From the NCBI GenBank assembly GCA_031284085.1, contig JAITAM010000208.1:1-8574 (forward strand): DNA of 8,574 nt, in the 5' to 3' direction. This stretch comes from Spirochaetaceae bacterium. Lineage in GTDB: Bacteria; Spirochaetota; Spirochaetia; Treponematales; Breznakiellaceae. The translations under genes and the position numbers were made by a program. Shown in pieces: positions 7,860 to 8,574 of the stretch (position 1 is its first letter; each line of letters opens with the position of its first letter). The notes beneath the pieces were generated by a model that was not told the DNA's origin, searched no databases, and saw only the letters and a list, made by a program, of their open reading frames with translations.

Positions 7860-7991
7860 CTACAGGCAGCAGGCGCAGGCTGTTTCAAAGCAGGCACGGC
7901 CTGTTTCAAAGCAGCCACAGGCTGTTTCAAAGGTTGTTGGATCGGGAGAGGTGTACGGCTTTTTGCCTATAGGCAGCAGGCGCAGGCTGTT
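7750..7991. repeat. array 1: 107-bp tandem repeat with nested 21-bp units
   Basis: Two full 107-bp copies (7771-7877 and 7878-7984) are followed by the first 7 bases of a third (7985-7991, GGCTGTT). Each copy contains two 21-bp units of GGCTGTTTCAAAG plus CAGCCACA and a third GGCTGTTTCAAAG. The rest is a unique part with GGTTGTTG, TATCGGGAGAGG, GTACGGCTTTTTGCC and CAGGCAGCAGGCGCA. Unit starts are 7771, 7792, 7813 / 7878, 7899, 7920 / 7985. The two copies differ at six positions. Degenerate unit remains (GCAGCCACAGCCGCA) extend the left edge to about 7750. The unique part holds TGCCTACAGGCA (7858-7869), which in copy 2 is the perfect palindrome TGCCTATAGGCA (7965-7976). Most frames stay open through the array on both strands, but this gives no firm sign of coding. 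Confidence 0.97.
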
Positions 7992-8016
7992 TAAGATACG
8001 GGCGTCTCCCACGGCT

Positions 8017-8452
8017 GAGAGTACCGCATCTCTTGGCGGAGAGTACTTCATCTCTTGGCGGAGAGTACTTCATCTCTTGGCGGAGAGTACTTCATCTCTC
8101 GGCGGAGAGTACTTCATCTCTCGGCGGAGAGTACTTCATCTCTCGGTGGAGAGTACTTCATCTCTTGGCGGAGAGTACCGCATCTCTCGGCGAAGAGTAC
8201 CGCATCTCTTGACGGAGAGTACCGCATCTCTCGGCGAAGAGTACCGCATCTCTTGACGGAGAGTACCGCATCTCTCGGCTGAGAGTACCGCATCTCTCGG
8301 TGGAGAGTACTTCATCTCTCGGCGGAGAGTACCGCATCTCTCGGCGAAGAGTACCGCATCTCTCGGCGGAGAGTACCGCATCTCTCGGCGGAGAGTACTT
8401 CATCTCTTGGCGGAGAGTACTTCATCTCTTGGCGGAGAGTACTTCATCTCTC
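8017..8452. repeat. array 2: 22-bp tandem repeat, 19 full units plus an 18-nt partial
   Basis: Units begin every 22 bp from 8017 to 8435. Each is GAGAGTAC, then TT or CG, then CATCTCTY, then a linker, usually GGCG. The last unit stops after CATCTCTC at 8452. There are no spacers, so this is a minisatellite and not a CRISPR array. Ten units carry TT (units 2-7, 14, 18-20) and ten carry CG (units 1, 8-13, 15-17); the two bases always change together. Other variants are A for the first G (units 9, 11, 16), linker GACG (9, 11), GGTG (6, 13) and GGCT (12). Units 8-9 and 10-11 form an identical 44-bp pair, showing recent expansion. The arms GAGAG and CTCTY can pair around an 8-nt middle. Confidence 0.98.
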
Positions 8453-8574
8453 ATAAAAATGATCAAGATTATTCTTGAAAGTGATCGCTATGATTCTCCC
8501 ATAAGAACCCGGTGAGTCTTTCATAAAAAGTATGGTCTTGCTTTAGAAGAGAAGACTTTGCATAGCAAAAGCCG
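8453..8574. other. right flank without a recognisable gene
   Basis: The stretch is AT-richer than the array. TCTCTCATAAAAAT (8447-8460, overlapping the array end) recurs with two changes as TCTTTCATAAAAAG (8517-8530). On the minus strand one frame is open from the window edge (8573) to a TAA at 8469-8471, ending GFLWENHSDHFQE. This may be the tail of a gene lying outside the window, but 34 codons are too few to judge. A 26-codon ATG frame (8524 to 8444) has no ribosome binding site and ends inside the last array unit. Confidence 0.35.
8463..8478 (-). terminator. weak intrinsic-terminator-like hairpin at the array edge
   Basis: TCAAGA and TCTTGA form a perfect 6-bp inverted repeat around a 4-nt loop. 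On the minus strand it is followed by TCATTTTTATG. The stem has only two G-C pairs, so it would be weak. It could end transcription entering from a gene to the right of the window before it reaches the array. Confidence 0.25.

Noticed and set aside
7832..8060. Array 2 derived from the GGGAGAGGCGTACGG part of array 1
   Set aside because: TCGGGAGAGGCGTACGGC resembles TCGGCGGAGAGTACCGC if two indels are allowed, but the match is too short and loose to claim common origin without an alignment test.
8136..8403. Minus-strand MKYSPPRDEVLS-type repeat proteins in array 2
   Set aside because: Two overlapping frames encode the same repeated text, each starting at an ATG present in every unit and ending at the TGA of a TT unit. 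There is no upstream signal.
8017..8452. CRISPR array
   Set aside because: Units abut with no unique spacers, the unit is only 22 bp, and no cas genes are present. It is a minisatellite.
7951..8515. Plus-strand proteins with 22-aa repeats (ESTSSLGGEYFIS... types) across array 2
   Set aside because: A 22-bp unit without stops is open in all three frames, giving several overlapping frames with no ribosome site. Starts are GTG or lie inside repeats. Openness alone is not evidence of coding.

Overview
The window looks like chromosomal DNA from a spirochaete, most likely an oral or animal-associated Treponema. The main reason is the tamB-then-bamA gene pair: T. pallidum has the same order at TP0325-TP0326. 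The species is an inference from gene order and protein style, not from a database match.

Left edge (1-615). The 3' part of an IS200-like/RAYT HUH transposase gene lies on the plus strand and its 5' end is outside the window. A spacer of about 110 bp separates it from the convergent bamA stop. This spacer is not featureless. On the minus strand it carries a palindrome plus a core that resembles, in order, the long tandem repeat at the other end of the window.

Centre (616-7626, minus strand). A two-gene unit reads leftwards: tamB (inner-membrane-anchored AsmA-like lipid-transport protein, 1489 aa) then bamA (outer-membrane beta-barrel assembly protein, 843 aa). They are 9 bp apart, and the bamA ribosome binding site overlaps the tamB stop codon. 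Together they serve outer-membrane biogenesis: TamB spans the periplasm and BamA folds barrel proteins.

Right edge (7627-8574). No convincing gene is present. The stretch holds a candidate minus-strand promoter for tamB, then two adjacent tandem arrays. Array 1 (about 7750-7991) is a 107-bp repeat built from nested 21-bp units. Array 2 (8017-8452) is a 22-bp repeat in 19 full copies plus a partial one. The arrays are unrelated in sequence at first sight, but both units hold an 18-nt imperfect palindrome with 5-bp arms and an 8-nt middle, followed by a 3- or 4-nt linker. In array 1 a hairpin across unit junctions shows a compensatory pair change between the two 107-bp copies.

The most interesting signal is this hairpin-bearing repeat family. 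It sits directly upstream of an essential outer-membrane operon, has a diverged inverted relative beside a HUH transposase gene, and may be both a mobile or transposase-linked repeat and a variable-number element affecting tamB-bamA expression. The structure is seen in the sequence; the function is inference.
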